Source: Betaproteobacteria bacterium (lineage in GTDB: Bacteria > Pseudomonadota > Gammaproteobacteria > Burkholderiales > Casimicrobiaceae). Taken from it: a stretch of 64,000 nucleotides of DNA. Positions 46,048 through 54,104 of the stretch are shown in pieces. The stretch spans positions 90,639-154,638 of the forward strand of contig JACPUX010000077.1 in the NCBI GenBank assembly GCA_016192065.1, read 5' to 3'. The translations under genes and the position numbers were made by a program. Numbering within the stretch: position 1 is the first letter of the stretch; the number at the start of each line of letters is the position of its first letter. The notes beneath the pieces were generated by a model. It was given only the letters and a program-made list of their open reading frames with translations. It made no database searches and was not told the origin of the DNA.

Positions 46048-46631
46048 ACCACCTCCTGGGAGCGTCTCTGGGGCGCCCCTTGTGTACTGTTGCAAACCGT
46101 AGCACATGCCCTAAAACTCAGCAAAGCTCTTTTGCGCAGCGCTTCGAAGCAGTAATCGTGCCACGCGACGGGGCACTCGCGCTTATTTCTTCCCCCTGCT
46201 CCCCCGTCGGGCAGCCGGCGGGCTTGGCCGCCCCTTTCCTCCCCGTCGCAGCGGGTCTGCCCGCGAAGGGCGCTGGCAGCGGATGAGCCTATGCTCCGCC
46301 GCCCAGGCCGATTCCTTCCAACCGCAGGCAGCATCTGCGGCAGGAGGGCGTCTCCCAGCGAAAACGGCGGTCGGGACGCCGGAATTTCCCTCACCGCCGA
46401 ACTGCTCCTACCTGGCCTTGCTCGGCATCCTCGCCCCGCCCTTCGAGTCCACGGCCTCCGCCGCCGCTGCAAGGTAGTGAGTGCGGCTCGCGCACGGCAC
46501 CCGCTTTAGCGATTGGCTCTCGCGCGGCGACGCCCGCGTGGCGCAGCGCGCGCCGCTCCCTGGCATGGCAATTGCGGAGCTTTGCCCCGGAATGCCCCTG
46601 GGCATGACTACAAACTTAACTGGAGGACATA
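46048..46631. other. Divergent intergenic region, activator gene / cytochrome c-550 operon
   Basis: These 584 bases hold no supported gene. They contain GC-rich inverted tracts (about 46190-46290) and a repeat-like stretch (about 46310-46370). A sigma-54 promoter lies at the right end. Possible enhancer sites for the two AcoR-type activators should lie here but none is clear. Confidence 0.6.
46561..46576 (+). promoter_or_regulatory. Sigma-54 promoter of the cytochrome c-550 operon
   Basis: TGGCATG-GCAA-TTGCG has correct -24/-12 spacing and all four invariant bases (GG and GC). It lies 55 bp upstream of the cytochrome start codon at 46632, preceded by GGAGG. Confidence 0.8.
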
Positions 46632-47060
46632 GTGAAACGACTGCTAGCGCTTGCCGCGGCCAGCCCCTTCGCGCTCTTCGGGTATTTCGCGGCCACCGCG
46701 CACGCCCACGGCGATGTCACACCCCAGGCGGTGGACGTAGCCGGTCTCAAAGTTCTGGGGGCGGGCTGGTCCAAGAGCAACCCCTATCGCAAGAACGCGC
46801 GCGCCGAACAGATTGGCGCCTCGGCCTTCAACCAGAACTGCGCTCGCTGCCACGGTTTGGGCGCAGTCTCCGGGGGGATTGCGCCCGATTTACGCTATCT
46901 TCCGACCGGCGACGAAGGTGATGAAATTTACCTCGGGCGCGTCCGCCACGGCGCCACGCGCGACGGCCGCGTGTACATGCCCCCTTTTGAGGGAATGCTG
47001 TCGCAGGAAGCGATGTGGGCGATTCGCGCTTGGCTGGAGAGCGTTCGTGTGGTCGACTGA
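46632..47060 (+). CDS. pedF: Cytochrome c-550 (PedF-like)
   Basis: A 142-residue periplasmic monohaem cytochrome c. The signal peptide is MKRLLALAAASPFALFGYF. The haem site is NCARCHG near residue 75, and the sixth ligand is probably the Met of VYMPPFEGML. Sequence and context match PedF/ExaB-type c-550 that accepts electrons from PQQ alcohol dehydrogenase. Transcription is predicted from a sigma-54 promoter. The start GTG (reading V/MKRLL) at 46632 follows a GGAGG. Confidence 0.88.
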   Translation: MKRLLALAAASPFALFGYFAATAHAHGDVTPQAVDVAGLKVLGAGWSKSNPYRKNARAEQIGASAFNQNCARCHGLGAVSGGIAPDLRYLPTGDEGDEIYLGRVRHGATRDGRVYMPPFEGMLSQEAMWAIRAWLESVRVVD

Positions 47061-47886
47061 ACGGCTCCTCCTCGTGCTTGGGTTGGCGCTCGCGACGACC
47101 TCGGGCCAGGCCGCGGAACCGCCACCCACCGCCACGCCCGGCGTACTGCGCATTGCGCTCTACCGCGACTTTCCGCCCTATTCGCATGAAGGCAGCGGCA
47201 GCGATGTCGACCTGGGCGACGCGCTGGCCCGCGGCCTTGGCTTGCGCGCCGAATTCGCCTGGTTCAAGGCCGACGAGGACATGCACGACGACTTGCGCAA
47301 CATGGTCTGGAAGGGACATTACCTCGGCACCCGGGTCGCCGATGTGATGCTGCACGTTCCGGTCGATCCAAACCTGCAGCAAGCCAATCCCAAGGTACGC
47401 ATCTTCGGCGCCTACCAGCGCGAGGAGCTGGCCCTAGCGCGCAAAAGCGAATGGCGTGCGGCAAGCACGGGCAGGTTCCTGGAGGAATTCGCCCAGGCTG
47501 ACGGTGAACGGATTGGCGTGGAACTGCATACGCCGGCTGACGGCCACTTGATGCACGCCTTGGGCGGGCGTCTGCGCGCGCGCGTGGCCCACTTCGGCGC
47601 CACGGCCGCCGCGGTGGCCGCGCTCCAGCGGGGCGAAGTGGGTGCGGTGCTGGCGCCGCGCGGCCAACTGCAGGCCGCTTTGGGCGGCGACCCGCGCTAC
47701 GTGATCGAAACCTATCGCCTGCCGCCCCCGGCAGTGGACCGCTGGACGGTAGGCATGGCCGTCAAAGCCGAAGCGCATGCCTTACAGGCCAGCCTTGAAG
47801 CCGCTTTGGCCACGCTCATTCAGAATGGCACCCTGGCGCGGCTAATGACGCACCACCGCCTTACCACTACGACCGCCACGCCATGA
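47047..47886 (+). CDS. Quinoprotein-associated periplasmic binding protein (MxaJ-like)
   Basis: A 279-residue secreted protein of the solute-binding type 3 fold. Start is GTG at 47047, overlapping the cytochrome by 14 nt. A signal peptide (LLLVLGLALATTSGQAA) is followed by LRIALYRDFPPYSHEG and VDLGDALARGLGL. Such MxaJ-like proteins regularly accompany PQQ alcohol dehydrogenases without an ABC transporter and may help dehydrogenase maturation or cytochrome docking. No transporter genes are adjacent here. Confidence 0.82.
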   Translation: MWSTERLLLVLGLALATTSGQAAEPPPTATPGVLRIALYRDFPPYSHEGSGSDVDLGDALARGLGLRAEFAWFKADEDMHDDLRNMVWKGHYLGTRVADVMLHVPVDPNLQQANPKVRIFGAYQREELALARKSEWRAASTGRFLEEFAQADGERIGVELHTPADGHLMHALGGRLRARVAHFGATAAAVAALQRGEVGAVLAPRGQLQAALGGDPRYVIETYRLPPPAVDRWTVGMAVKAEAHALQASLEAALATLIQNGTLARLMTHHRLTTTTATP

Positions 47887-47896
47887 GTCGATCGCC

Positions 47897-48838
47897 ATGA
47901 ATCTCCAAACGACCTTGATGGTCGCCTGGCTGGCGCTGACCCCGCTCGCCGGAGCGGCGCCCCTCGCCTGGGTGAGCAATGAGAAGTCGGGCAGCCTGAG
48001 TCTCATCGATACCGCCACGGACCAAATCCTCGAGCACTTCGCCATCGGCGGACGTCCGCGCGGCCTGGCCGTCGATCGGGCCGGCGAGCGCCTCTATGTG
48101 AGCGACGCGGCCGGCCCGCAGTTGCGCGTATTGAGCGCCCGCGACGGCCGGGTCCTCGCTCAGGCCCCCCTGGGCCCATCGCCCGAAGGGCTGCGGCTCA
48201 GCCCGGACGAGACTCAGGTGGCCGTAGCCATCGAAGAGACCAGCAGCATCGCCCTGTTCGATGCCGCGACGCTCCGCCCTCTGGCCAAGATCGCGGTGGC
48301 CGGACGGAACCCCGAGCACCTCGCCTTTAGTCCCGATGGTCGCTGGCTTCTGGTCACCGCCGAGGAAGGCGAACAGATCGACATCATCGACCTCGGGCGG
48401 CTGCGTCAGGTTGATCGAATCGCGGTCGGCGGGCGGCCGCGGGGCCTGGCCTTCACACCTGATGGTGAGCGCGTTTTCGTGGCTTGCGAACTCGCCGATG
48501 CCGTTTATGCCATCGACTTCGCCGCGCGACGCGTGCTCGCCGTCCTCCCCACAGGCGCCTACGCCAACGGCATCACGCTTTCCCCCGACGGCCGACAGGT
48601 GTACGTCAGCAATGGCAAGGCCGCCAGCATCACGGTCATCGACGCGGTCACGCTACGCGTCGGCGAGACCATCTCGGTCGGGCAAAGACCCTGGAACATG
48701 GCCATCACTGCGGATGGGAAGAAGCTCTATGTCGCCAACGGACGCTCCAACAGCGTCAGCGTCATCGATACCGTGGCGCGCCAAAAGCTCCTTGACCTTC
48801 CGGTGGGTGAACTGCCCTGGGGCGCGGTGATACGATGA
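47897..48838 (+). CDS. YVTN beta-propeller protein, PQQ-catabolism associated
   Basis: A 313-residue secreted protein with a signal peptide and about seven YVTN-type blades (for example GERLYVSDAAGPQLRVLSA, RQVYVSNGKAASITVID, KKLYVANGRSNSVSVID). Proteins of this kind are found next to PQQ alcohol dehydrogenases. Their role is unknown; a scaffold for the periplasmic complex is plausible. Its stop overlaps the cytochrome b561 start (ATGA). Confidence 0.85.
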   Translation: MNLQTTLMVAWLALTPLAGAAPLAWVSNEKSGSLSLIDTATDQILEHFAIGGRPRGLAVDRAGERLYVSDAAGPQLRVLSARDGRVLAQAPLGPSPEGLRLSPDETQVAVAIEETSSIALFDAATLRPLAKIAVAGRNPEHLAFSPDGRWLLVTAEEGEQIDIIDLGRLRQVDRIAVGGRPRGLAFTPDGERVFVACELADAVYAIDFAARRVLAVLPTGAYANGITLSPDGRQVYVSNGKAASITVIDAVTLRVGETISVGQRPWNMAITADGKKLYVANGRSNSVSVIDTVARQKLLDLPVGELPWGAVIR

Positions 48839-49386
48839 AGCCGAAGGGGCGGGACGGGGTGGCGGCCGGGCTGCACTGGGGACATGCCGGACTACTGCTC
48901 GGGCTCTTCGCCCTCGGTTGGATCATGGTCGGCTTACCCAAAGGGCCCGACAAAGCCGCGTTGTTCGCCCTGCACAAATCCCTGGGGCTGCTCGCCGCGG
49001 CACTGCTGGCGCTCCGGCTGGCATGGCAGCTGCGGCCATGGGCGAGGCCCGGCAAGCGCGCGCCCAAACCCCGCCTCGCCACCGTCGGCCGGCGCCTCAT
49101 TTATCTCATGCTGCTGCTGACACCGCTATGCGGCTACTTGTCGACTTCCTTCGGGCGTCATCCGGTGCGCCTTTTCGCCTATGACCTGCCCAAACTTGGC
49201 TGGCCCGACGACGCGCTGAGCCGGTTCTTCGCCATTTGCCACGCCACTTCCGGGTGGGTTCTGCTGGCGCTGGTGGTCTTGCATCTCGGCACCGAGCTGG
49301 GTATCGGGCACTACGCGGCGCGTTTGGCATGGCTAAATCCCTGGCGGGACAAGAAGCGCCTTTCAGGTCAGCGCAGCGCTCAATAA
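48835..49386 (+). CDS. Cytochrome b561-type membrane protein
   Basis: A 183-residue inner-membrane protein with four transmembrane helices and the conserved haem-ligand histidines (GLHWGHAGLLLG, ALHKSLGLLAAAL, CHATSGWVLLALVVLHLGTE). It probably shuttles electrons between quinone and periplasmic carriers. It is the last gene of the pedF operon and is translationally coupled to the beta-propeller gene. Confidence 0.9.
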   Translation: MKPKGRDGVAAGLHWGHAGLLLGLFALGWIMVGLPKGPDKAALFALHKSLGLLAAALLALRLAWQLRPWARPGKRAPKPRLATVGRRLIYLMLLLTPLCGYLSTSFGRHPVRLFAYDLPKLGWPDDALSRFFAICHATSGWVLLALVVLHLGTELGIGHYAARLAWLNPWRDKKRLSGQRSAQ

Positions 49387-49413
49387 TGAGACACCTGCGC
49401 CGTTCTGGAGCAG

Positions 49414-50412
49414 TTAAGCCGCCACATCCCTGACTTCGAGGTACACTAAAGTCTGGTTAAGCAACTGATAGGCGATCTCACCGAAGGTCATGGGGCCGGT
49501 CATGCCCGCCGTGGTCTTGCCCTCCAATTCGGAGTACAGATAGTTCAGGACACAATTGCAGGAGTAGCGTGGCGGCGCCGCCAAGCGCGGCAAGGCAGTA
49601 TTGAAGGCGCGCACATAATCAGCCACGGGCGCGGCATGTCGGTAGGCAACGCCGGGAAAGACCGGGGCGTAAAACTCGACCCGACCGGCATGCTCGTCCA
49701 CCGCTTTGATGCTGACATTCACGCGCGCGCCGCAATAGTCGGCGACCAGCGGCAGGCGGGTGTCGAGCCGCCGCTCGGCGAAATGGCGGGCGAGGTTCTG
49801 CTCTTTGCCGTCGATCAGACAGAGCTCGGCGCTGAAGCCATTTTCGGCGAAGACGATGGTCGGCCCCGGACCGGGTTCGAAGAGATTGACGATGTCGATG
49901 ACCGCTTGCTGCTGAGGCGGCAAGGGTACCTCCATGACCACGGCCATTTCCTCGCTGAGCTGCCCGGTTTGACCATGCAGCACTTTCGGCCGGCGTTTTC
50001 CGAGCTCATCCAGGTGGATCCCGGCGACCCAGCCGATCAAGGGCCGCAGAAACATTTCCGGGTACTCCGGCGCGTGCCGCGCGAAGCTGGAATGAGCCTC
50101 GCTGAAACCGGGAATGATGATCAGGGAAAAGCCGTGCTCGGGCGCGTTGCGGCAGATTTGAGGCAAACGCTCCAAGGAATAGAAGCGAATCAGCGGCGGC
50201 TCCTCGGGCAGGGCAGCGATGGGGGTGACGAACACCTCTTCGCGGGTAGTGCGGCCGCCACGGCGATCCATGAAGTAGGGAATGGTCCCACCGATCCAGT
50301 TGCCTTTGGGCAATTGCACCAGGGCGCGTTCGTCGCCGGCGATGGCGAAATAGCCTCCTGCTTCGACTAGGCGCTTGGCCGCTTCGATGGCCATCAATCC
50401 GCTTTCACTCAT
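49414..50412 (-). CDS. Uncharacterised protein in the alcohol-oxidation operon
   Basis: A 332-residue soluble protein without signal peptide that I do not recognise. Visible features are GYFAIAGDERALVQLPKGNWIGG near the N-terminus, a probable central beta-rich domain (VNVSIKAVDEHAGRVEFYAPVF is split by several conserved-looking acids), and a late cysteine pair in YSCNCVLNYLYSELEGK. It is the last gene of the minus operon and overlaps the preceding gene by ATGA. Transcription is probably from the sigma-54 promoter at 53921-53936. Confidence 0.7.
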   Translation of the reverse strand: MSESGLMAIEAAKRLVEAGGYFAIAGDERALVQLPKGNWIGGTIPYFMDRRGGRTTREEVFVTPIAALPEEPPLIRFYSLERLPQICRNAPEHGFSLIIIPGFSEAHSSFARHAPEYPEMFLRPLIGWVAGIHLDELGKRRPKVLHGQTGQLSEEMAVVMEVPLPPQQQAVIDIVNLFEPGPGPTIVFAENGFSAELCLIDGKEQNLARHFAERRLDTRLPLVADYCGARVNVSIKAVDEHAGRVEFYAPVFPGVAYRHAAPVADYVRAFNTALPRLAAPPRYSCNCVLNYLYSELEGKTTAGMTGPMTFGEIAYQLLNQTLVYLEVRDVAA

Positions 50413-51137
50413 GCCTTGCTCCGCGCGGCGACCTGGACTTGCGCCGCCTTCATTTGTGCCAGTTCGTTCCCCAGCAAAGGGGCATAGCGAACAAAGTAGT
50501 GCCGGATCTCCTGAGCTTTCATGAGTCGCACTTCGGGATCGGCAATCAAGCGCATCTGCTCGCGCAGGCGGGCCAGCAACAACTTGAGGCTCAGCACCCG
50601 AATCTCCAGATCCAGCTTGCCTTCGAGCAAATGCTGCCAGACCGGATGCTGCAAGGGCGGCAGTTCGTCCTCGTCGCCGTCCGCGCGGGTTCGCTCCGGA
50701 GCCGCCAAAGCGCCTACGCTGGCGCGCCCGGTGTCGATGCCGTGTTTGAACTTCCAAAGCTCATCGATGGGAATGTTGAGCACCGAGCACACCAGTGGCA
50801 GCTTCACCCCCTCGGCGAGCAAGTTCGCCACGCGCCGCGCCAGAGCGCCAGTGAAGGGCATGTCAGGTTCGCCACACCAGGAGACGCTGGGCGAGCTTCG
50901 GCCGGGTTGGGCGCGCAAATGAATGTAGCAGCGCCAGCCCGCCAGATCGACGTGCCGCCACACCCGCTCCTCGATCGCCGCGGAACGCAGGCTGCGACTC
51001 AGGAACCAGCCGCCGCGCACTTCACCCTCCTGCACCCAAACGTCGATCCGGCCCCGGCGTGCGTCGTGGCGTACTTCGGCGACTTGCCAGGGGCTGGGTA
51101 TTTCCAGCACCTCGTGCAACCAGTGTATTCCCTTCAT
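50409..51137 (-). CDS. Uncharacterised protein with ISL3-transposase-like N-terminus
   Basis: A 242-residue protein. Residues 1-75 (HEVLEIPSPWQVAEVRHD, then RVWRHVDLAGWRCYIHLRA) resemble the N-terminal domain of ISL3-family transposases, but the zinc-binding cysteines are missing and no DDE catalytic domain follows. The middle (ALARRVANLLAEGVKLPLVC) resembles the helix-turn-helix region of the same transposases. The C-terminal third is helical. It overlaps both neighbours by ATGA and so is a true operon member, which suggests a domesticated transposase fragment acting in regulation. This is an inference. Confidence 0.6.
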   Translation of the reverse strand: MKGIHWLHEVLEIPSPWQVAEVRHDARRGRIDVWVQEGEVRGGWFLSRSLRSAAIEERVWRHVDLAGWRCYIHLRAQPGRSSPSVSWCGEPDMPFTGALARRVANLLAEGVKLPLVCSVLNIPIDELWKFKHGIDTGRASVGALAAPERTRADGDEDELPPLQHPVWQHLLEGKLDLEIRVLSLKLLLARLREQMRLIADPEVRLMKAQEIRHYFVRYAPLLGNELAQMKAAQVQVAARSKA

Positions 51138-53251
51138 TCTCCCCTCCCGGGCGATCGTTGAACCGCGACCCCACGCCGAGCCGCCAGGCGTAGCGGGGCG
51201 CAGCGATGACGGTCGTGAAAGATCTGGACGCATGCCAGACACATGAAGCAATCGCGATAACGAATGGCACCGTCGTCGGCGATCGCGCCATAAGCGCAGT
51301 GCTTGCGGCAGACTTGGCAGGGCTTGCCGCAGGCGGCACGCCGGCCCAGCCAATCGCGGCGGCGCAGCACATCCCCCGCGGCCAAAAGAGCACCCAAGGG
51401 GCAGAGCCAGCGGCAGTAGGCTTTGTAGACGACGGCACCCAAGCCCAGCAGCGCGAGGGCGTAGATCAACGCCCCGCCGGAGCTCTGCCAGCCCAAGGTG
51501 ATGGCGGTCTTGAACGGTTCGCTCTGCGCCAGCGCCTCGCTCCAGTTCGGCGCCACCACCGCGCCGGCGAGGATCGCGGCGAGCAGCAGGTATTTGAGCA
51601 TCGCCAAGCGGCGCTCCAGGAGTGCCGGAACGTGCCACTGCGGCAGGCGCGCGCGCCGGGCCAGGGCGGCGATGAACTCCTGCAGGGCGCCGAATGGACA
51701 CAACCAGCCGCAAAAAGCACCGCGCCCCCAAGGCACCAGGGCGACCAGCGCGACCGTCAGCAGAATCAGGGTGACCGGATCGTAGAGCAGGAAGCCGCAG
51801 CAGCCGCCGGTCCACAGCGCCTTCACGATCCCGGCGACCTGCACGATCGAGACCTGTCCCTGGGCAAAATAGCCCACGAAGCCGAGCGTGAGGACCAGAA
51901 AGCTCCAGCGAAACACCGCCAGGCGACGTGGTGTAGTGAAGAGCACACGCGCGGCCGCCAGACTGCACGACAGCGCCACCAGCAGCGCCCCCAGCAGGAT
52001 CAGATCGCCGCGCCGCGCTTCCCAAACCGCCCGCCAGGCCGGCCGTCCGGCGGGCTCGGAAATGAAGAAATAGGACTCGGGCAGGGTGTGCTCGAGGGCG
52101 AAGTCGCGCCGCGCGGTTTCGCCATACATCACGTTCTGGCGACGCTCGACGCGCAATGCCAGTTGCCAGGTCGCGGCCGGGTCGAAACCGGCGCTGGCGG
52201 CGATGCGGAAGACCTTCATCGCCTCGGCCTTGGGCGCATCGGGTGGCAAGGTTGGCACCTCGAAGTCCAGATCACGCAAGGCAATCGGCAGCCCGCCCTG
52301 TTTGAGCACCAGTTGGTGGGGCACGCCGCCACGCAGAAAGGCGTCATTGACGAATTGACGTGGTCCCGAGGCCATGACCAAGAGCGCATGCTGGCCGGGC
52401 TCGAGGCGATCGCGCAGGGCTCGCCAGCCCGCTTCCCCAAGCAGATTGCGACCAACGCTCGGGAGGTTGAGATACGCGATCCATAGCTCGGTCTTATCCG
52501 CGCCGCTCGGGGCCAGCTCCACCGGATCATCGTGCAGGCCGGTTCCGGCGAACGCCTGCTCGACCTGCGCTTCGGCAATCTCGTACCGAGCCACCAGGCC
52601 GCGTTCGCGCAGAGCGGACCAGGATAGCGGCTCAAAATGCTCCTCGCGCACTTTCGCCGCCGGCCGCGCGGCCGCGAAACCAAGCTTGGCGCGGGCCACC
52701 TGCAGCGCCGCCGCCAGCACCGTTTCATTGACGATGCGCACCGAAGCGGTGGCCTTGCTGACCCCGTCGATGGTTCCCAACTCGTGAACGCCACCGGTCC
52801 CGCGCCGCGGTTCGATGACCCGCCAAGGGTCGAGAATCCGCCGGCCGCGATACTGCTCGACAAAGCGAAACAGCGGTTCGGGGCCGAGCCCATCGAGGAA
52901 GACCGGCTCATGCTGAGCGAGCACGCGCACTTCCAGTAGAGCGCCGTGGCGATCAATGGCGATCAACAGATTGAAGGGTTCGCCGGCGAAGCCCGGAATG
53001 GGCGCAAGATCGATCGACTCGAACGTATAGGCGACCACGGTCTCCTTCGGGCCTTCGAGTTTAACGATCGGCCACACCGGCAGTTCCCGATCCTTGGGCA
53101 GAATGCGCAAGGCCTCAGGAAACCGGTGTTCGAGATCGGCGTGGGTGAGCACCCCGGCCAGGCTGAAGGGTACGAAACCCATACTCAGAAAGAGCAGCAG
53201 GACGGCGAGCGTTGCCCGACCAAGCAGCAAGCTCGCCGCCGCGCGCGTCAC
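51134..53251 (-). CDS. NosR/NirI-like flavin and iron-sulfur membrane protein
   Basis: A protein of about 705 residues. After an N-terminal signal anchor comes a periplasmic FMN-binding domain with a flavinylation-type motif, DGVSKATAS. A second periplasmic region and several transmembrane helices follow. The cytoplasmic side has two membrane CxxxCP motifs (CGWLCPFGALQEF, CRWLCPLGALL) and a ferredoxin-like domain (CGKPCQVCRKHC, CFMCLAC). This layout is that of NosR. GTG at 53251 is used; GTG at 53284 would add 11 residues and overlap the upstream gene. NosR-like proteins carry electrons across the membrane; here it may link quinol or NAD(P)H pools to periplasmic alcohol oxidation. Confidence 0.85.
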   Translation of the reverse strand: MTRAAASLLLGRATLAVLLLFLSMGFVPFSLAGVLTHADLEHRFPEALRILPKDRELPVWPIVKLEGPKETVVAYTFESIDLAPIPGFAGEPFNLLIAIDRHGALLEVRVLAQHEPVFLDGLGPEPLFRFVEQYRGRRILDPWRVIEPRRGTGGVHELGTIDGVSKATASVRIVNETVLAAALQVARAKLGFAAARPAAKVREEHFEPLSWSALRERGLVARYEIAEAQVEQAFAGTGLHDDPVELAPSGADKTELWIAYLNLPSVGRNLLGEAGWRALRDRLEPGQHALLVMASGPRQFVNDAFLRGGVPHQLVLKQGGLPIALRDLDFEVPTLPPDAPKAEAMKVFRIAASAGFDPAATWQLALRVERRQNVMYGETARRDFALEHTLPESYFFISEPAGRPAWRAVWEARRGDLILLGALLVALSCSLAAARVLFTTPRRLAVFRWSFLVLTLGFVGYFAQGQVSIVQVAGIVKALWTGGCCGFLLYDPVTLILLTVALVALVPWGRGAFCGWLCPFGALQEFIAALARRARLPQWHVPALLERRLAMLKYLLLAAILAGAVVAPNWSEALAQSEPFKTAITLGWQSSGGALIYALALLGLGAVVYKAYCRWLCPLGALLAAGDVLRRRDWLGRRAACGKPCQVCRKHCAYGAIADDGAIRYRDCFMCLACVQIFHDRHRCAPLRLAARRGVAVQRSPGRGE

Positions 53252-53264
53252 CGCGGTCGCGCCT

Positions 53265-53792
53265 TTAGGCGGGCTTGCCGGCACCGGCCAGCAGGCCCCC
53301 GAGTTTGGCCGAGATATACCCCAGGACCGCGCCGATGCTCATTGACAGCGGCACCACCAGCAGCGCGTTGTCGAGGTTCGGAGCAAGGAGCTTGGCGAGG
53401 CTGAGCTTGTCCGGCGTCTGCAGCAGGAAGGCAAACGCCGAGGCGTAGCCATAGACGCTGGCCGGAATGACCGAGAACGCCTTGATGCGCGCCGCGGAAC
53501 AAAGCAGCCAGACCGACGCCCCCACCACCAGCCCGGCCCAAAGCGGCAAACCCAATTGCCCCGCCATCGGCACCGCCAGAATCACCAGCGCGGCGCCCCA
53601 AGCGAGTAGCACGCCAAAGGCGTTGCCGATGAGGGTGTTGCGCAGCGCCGCCTCGTCGCCGCCGGTGTGAAAGAAACATCCCCAGGCCACGAACGCCGCC
53701 CAGATGAACACCCCGCCCACGGCAAGAAAACCCCAGGTGGCGAGCCCGCCCAGCAGCGCGATGCTCAAGGAAATTGCACTCAGTTGTGACAT
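53265..53792 (-). CDS. DUF1097 family membrane protein
   Basis: A 175-residue inner-membrane protein with about five or six hydrophobic helices, matching DUF1097. GGGAGG precedes the ATG at 53792. It is the first gene of the minus operon (DUF1097, NosR-like, two uncharacterised genes) and is preceded by a predicted sigma-54 promoter. Function is unknown; DUF1097 genes are often near PQQ alcohol dehydrogenases as far as I recall, though I cannot verify this here. Confidence 0.82.
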   Translation of the reverse strand: MSQLSAISLSIALLGGLATWGFLAVGGVFIWAAFVAWGCFFHTGGDEAALRNTLIGNAFGVLLAWGAALVILAVPMAGQLGLPLWAGLVVGASVWLLCSAARIKAFSVIPASVYGYASAFAFLLQTPDKLSLAKLLAPNLDNALLVVPLSMSIGAVLGYISAKLGGLLAGAGKPA

Positions 53793-54104
53793 AACATCCT
53801 CCCGACGATTGATCAAAAAAGCACGGTGGCACGGGCGCCTTGGCGATCGCTCCACCCTCCGCGCCGGCGTTTTGGCGAAACCCTCGGAGAGGCCGATCGC
53901 GCCAGCGCGGACAGACCCGGTGCAGAGAGCGTGCCAGTGCGCTCTCGAAGCTGCACTGGCGCCGCCATGCACTTGTCCAGAGCGGTCAGCACGGTCTTGC
54001 GGGGCTGGGTCAGCCCCGGTTCGAGGCTTCGCCCGAACTGTGCATTTGCGCAACAAGTGCGCCATGCCGCAGCAGCGAGCGTCGCCTCGCCGGGACAGGC
54101 TTCC
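53793..54104. other. Intergenic region upstream of the DUF1097 operon
   Basis: 312 bases without a gene. It holds the sigma-54 promoter at 53921-53936 and a GGGGCT/AGCCCC hairpin at 54001-54017, downstream of the aldehyde dehydrogenase. The hairpin has no T-tract, so its use as terminator is doubtful. Confidence 0.6.
53921..53936 (-). promoter_or_regulatory. Sigma-54 promoter of the DUF1097/NosR-like operon
   Basis: On the minus strand the sequence is TGGCACG-CTCT-CTGCA. The -24 is a perfect consensus; the -12 has one change (CTGCA for TTGCA), with GC intact and correct spacing. The DUF1097 start is about 130 bp downstream. Confidence 0.65.

Noticed and set aside
46048..46631. Several short open frames in the region between the activator and cytochrome genes
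   Set aside because: They lack ribosome sites, overlap each other in several frames and have compositions typical of GC-rich non-coding DNA.
54001..54017. GGGGCT/AGCCCC hairpin as a terminator for the aldehyde dehydrogenase
   Set aside because: There is no T-tract on the minus strand and the stem is only 6 bp, so it is mentioned only as part of the intergenic region.
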